A stretch of 64,000 bases of DNA from Flavobacterium sp. 245 (GTDB lineage: Bacteria > Bacteroidota > Bacteroidia > Flavobacteriales > Flavobacteriaceae). Each line of letters starts with the position of its first letter. The first letter of the stretch is position 1. A model generated the notes under the pieces. It was not told where the DNA came from. It worked only from the letters and a program-made list of their open reading frames with translations, and searched no databases. The position numbers were made by a program, and so were the translations under genes. Positions 62,193-64,000 of this stretch are shown piece after piece. Where the stretch lies: contig NZ_SNXB01000012.1 in assembly GCF_004362055.1 (NCBI RefSeq), forward strand, positions 62,001-126,000, given 5' to 3'.

Positions 62193-63749
62193 ATGAAATT
62201 AAAACACAACACTGTTTTGATTATTAAATTTCTAAAAAAAAATTGCTCCAATCATAATATACGAGCAAAACAAAATTTTATTTTAGTATTAATTTTATGG
62301 CTCTATCCTATTGTTTCTTTTGGACAGAGTGATATTGATTATATTATAATAGAGTACAATCCCACTCAGACGATAAAAAACAGTACGAGAATCTACCAAA
62401 CAACCAAAAATCCTAAAGAAAAAAGTTTAGAACTATATAAAATAGCATGTGCCTATGAAGCAATGAATGATAAGCTCAATATGAGGTTATTTCTAGAAAA
62501 AGCAGAAAAGCAATTAAGTGCCGTTACTGATCACGAGTTTAAATCTGTCATGTTATCCAGAATCGCTTCTAATGTTTCTGGAGAATTGTACTACTTTAAA
62601 GCTATTAGTTTAATTAATAAGGCACTTAAAGAAAGTGATGCTATAAAAAACAATGACAGTCATAATTATACAAAAGCATTTGCATATAACTACCTGGGAC
62701 TAATAGAACATAATAGTAAAAACTATTATAAAACAATACAGCTCCTCCCAATTTTTTTAAAACATTTCAATAAACAGTCCGAACAAGCAAAAAAAAAAAA
62801 TAAAAAATTGCTCCTACTCGGGTATATAAACTTCGGTGATGCTTATATGCAAAATGGTGATTTTGTACAAGCAGAAAAAATGTTTTTAAATGGCAAATCT
62901 ATCTTGGATGGAAGGTACAAAGATTTAGAAGCATGTATTTATACGAATTTGATAGACCTTAACTTAAAAAAGGGGCTATACGATAAAAGCATTTACTATT
63001 CAGATATTTTGTTAAGAAAACTTCCCAAGGAAGGCTTTCTAGATAAAAAAGAATATACATACCGAATATTAGCTGAGTGCTATAAGCACAATCAAAATGT
63101 AAAAAAAAACCAGTTTTTTTTAGCAAAACAAGACAGTATTATAAATATATTAGCTAAAAGAGAAAATGAAATAATAAAAGCAAATAATGATATAGAGAAA
63201 AAAATAGAGGAAAATGCAAAAGGACAAACTTGGGATTATAAATTAGTTGTATTTACTATTATTATCTCAGGAATTACATATTTTTATATTAGAAAAAGGC
63301 AAACAAAAATAAAGCAAAGATTATTAAGATCTAAAAAGATATTAGAAAAGGACAAAATTAAGGATCAGGAAAATAAAAATGTAAAAGTACCCTTAAATAT
63401 AGAATTGGATTTATTAAAGAAACTGGAGCGTTTCGAAAAATCAAATAAATATACCAATTCAAAAATGTCTGTAGCAATATTGGCAGGACAGTTCGAAACA
63501 AATGTGCAGTATTTATCCGAAATAATAAATAAAAATAAAGGTAAAAATTTTAATTCCTATATCAACGAACTAAGAATTAATTATATTATAGATCATCTAA
63601 GAAATGACAAAAAATTGAGAACATACAAAATTTCATACTTAGCTAGTTATGCTGGGTTTATATCTCATAGTACTTTTTCAAAAGCATTCAAACTGCAGAT
63701 AGGAATATTACCTTCCGAATATATAAAACAGTTGCAGGAAGAATTATAA
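62193..63749 (+). CDS. TPR-domain membrane regulator with AraC-type HTH
   Basis: A 518-residue protein with a signal or first membrane helix (about 27-44, FILVLILWLYPIVSFGQ), a periplasmic TPR region (about 60-330), a second helix (LVVFTIIISGITYFYI, about 348-365) and a cytoplasmic AraC-type HTH at the C-terminus (VAILAGQFETNVQYLSEII; YLASYAGFISHSTFSKAF). This one-piece sensor-regulator is common in Flavobacteria and Chryseobacteria. It diverges from the LytTR regulator. Target genes are unknown. Confidence 0.9.
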   Translation: MKLKHNTVLIIKFLKKNCSNHNIRAKQNFILVLILWLYPIVSFGQSDIDYIIIEYNPTQTIKNSTRIYQTTKNPKEKSLELYKIACAYEAMNDKLNMRLFLEKAEKQLSAVTDHEFKSVMLSRIASNVSGELYYFKAISLINKALKESDAIKNNDSHNYTKAFAYNYLGLIEHNSKNYYKTIQLLPIFLKHFNKQSEQAKKKNKKLLLLGYINFGDAYMQNGDFVQAEKMFLNGKSILDGRYKDLEACIYTNLIDLNLKKGLYDKSIYYSDILLRKLPKEGFLDKKEYTYRILAECYKHNQNVKKNQFFLAKQDSIINILAKRENEIIKANNDIEKKIEENAKGQTWDYKLVVFTIIISGITYFYIRKRQTKIKQRLLRSKKILEKDKIKDQENKNVKVPLNIELDLLKKLERFEKSNKYTNSKMSVAILAGQFETNVQYLSEIINKNKGKNFNSYINELRINYIIDHLRNDKKLRTYKISYLASYAGFISHSTFSKAFKLQIGILPSEYIKQLQEEL

Positions 63750-64000
63750 CCTGAAATTAAATCATTTCTCAGCGTAATTTTAAGTTCTTTAAAATAGATC
63801 TGAAAATTAAGTGATTTTTTACGATGTTTTTATGCCTCTAAGATCAACTGAAATAGTAATAAATGATAAATCTATTTTTTCTTAAACCTGGAAAGTTAAA
63901 ATTGAGAGACAAAACTCAATTTATGTACACCTGTGGTATTATGAAAATTCGATTAACATATCACTGAATAGTAGACTATTAAAGAAACAATAATCTGGAT

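Overview
The window looks like the chromosome of a Bacteroidetes bacterium of the Flavobacterium type. The evidence is low G+C with A/T-rich intergenic DNA, promoter-like TAnnTTTG boxes, no Shine-Dalgarno sequences, an outer-membrane TonB-dependent/carboxypeptidase-regulatory-like receptor, a TPR plus AraC-type regulator, and mob, radC and recombinase genes in the forms usual for that phylum. No complete tRNA or rRNA gene is visible. A few metabolic or envelope blocks (glg operon, lipid/envelope cluster, xseA-xseB, rpiA) are separated by accessory DNA full of decayed tRNA 3' ends and structured repeats.

Layout. 1-6.1 kb: defence cluster with a cut-off unknown gene, a Shedu gene (sduA) and a two-gene Hachiman system (hamA-hamB). 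6.4-7.1 kb: tRNA(fMet)-like remnants, terminators and a dead IS1-type transposase. 7.2-12.4 kb: double-glycine bacteriocin-like locus with two precursor peptides, small membrane proteins, a thioredoxin-like protein and a C39-peptidase ABC exporter. 12.5-13.9 kb: recombination scars and a secreted coiled-coil gene. 13.9-21.1 kb: glycogen operon glgA-glgC-glgB plus a GH31 glucosidase; glgA carries an in-frame amber codon at codon 11. 21.8-34.6 kb: a mobilisable defence island, radC / controller protein, two cytosine-5 methyltransferases and a nuclease-methyltransferase fusion / convergent Gabija pair / mobB-mobA / oriT-like hairpins. 35-44 kb: PAP2, lipid kinase, LTA-synthase-like, TonB-type receptor, two-component system and a second PAP2. 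44.1-49.6 kb: HTH regulator, three unrecognised genes and a large serine recombinase ending inside an att-like repeat. 49.7-54.8 kb: a visibly more G+C-rich mobilisation module (coupling protein, mobB, mobA, oriT, radC). 56-59.1 kb: xseA-xseB and rpiA. 59.3-63.7 kb: a third bacteriocin-like peptide, a LytTR response regulator and a TPR/AraC regulator.

How it may fit together. The most interesting pattern is a set of four promoter-proximal sites, each with three direct repeats spaced 20-21 bp around CGTTAA. These match the published binding consensus of LytTR-domain regulators, and each is followed by the same ACTACTTT box. They lie before the first bacteriocin operon, before the third bacteriocin-like peptide, before the secreted coiled-coil gene, and upstream of the glgA side of the glycogen operon. 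The window also encodes one LytTR response regulator. I infer a peptide-linked regulon, not previously described to my knowledge. A second theme is mobility: the two mob modules have the same circular gene order (mobB-mobA-oriT-radC), and their oriT-like and radC-upstream structures show compensatory base changes, so the 13 kb defence island looks like a circularly permuted relative of the second module. A third theme is scars. Repeated tRNA-3'-end-like sites include a short segment that is inverted between two copies. Several small genes carry one-base frameshifts in homopolymers; real decay or sequencing error cannot be told apart here.
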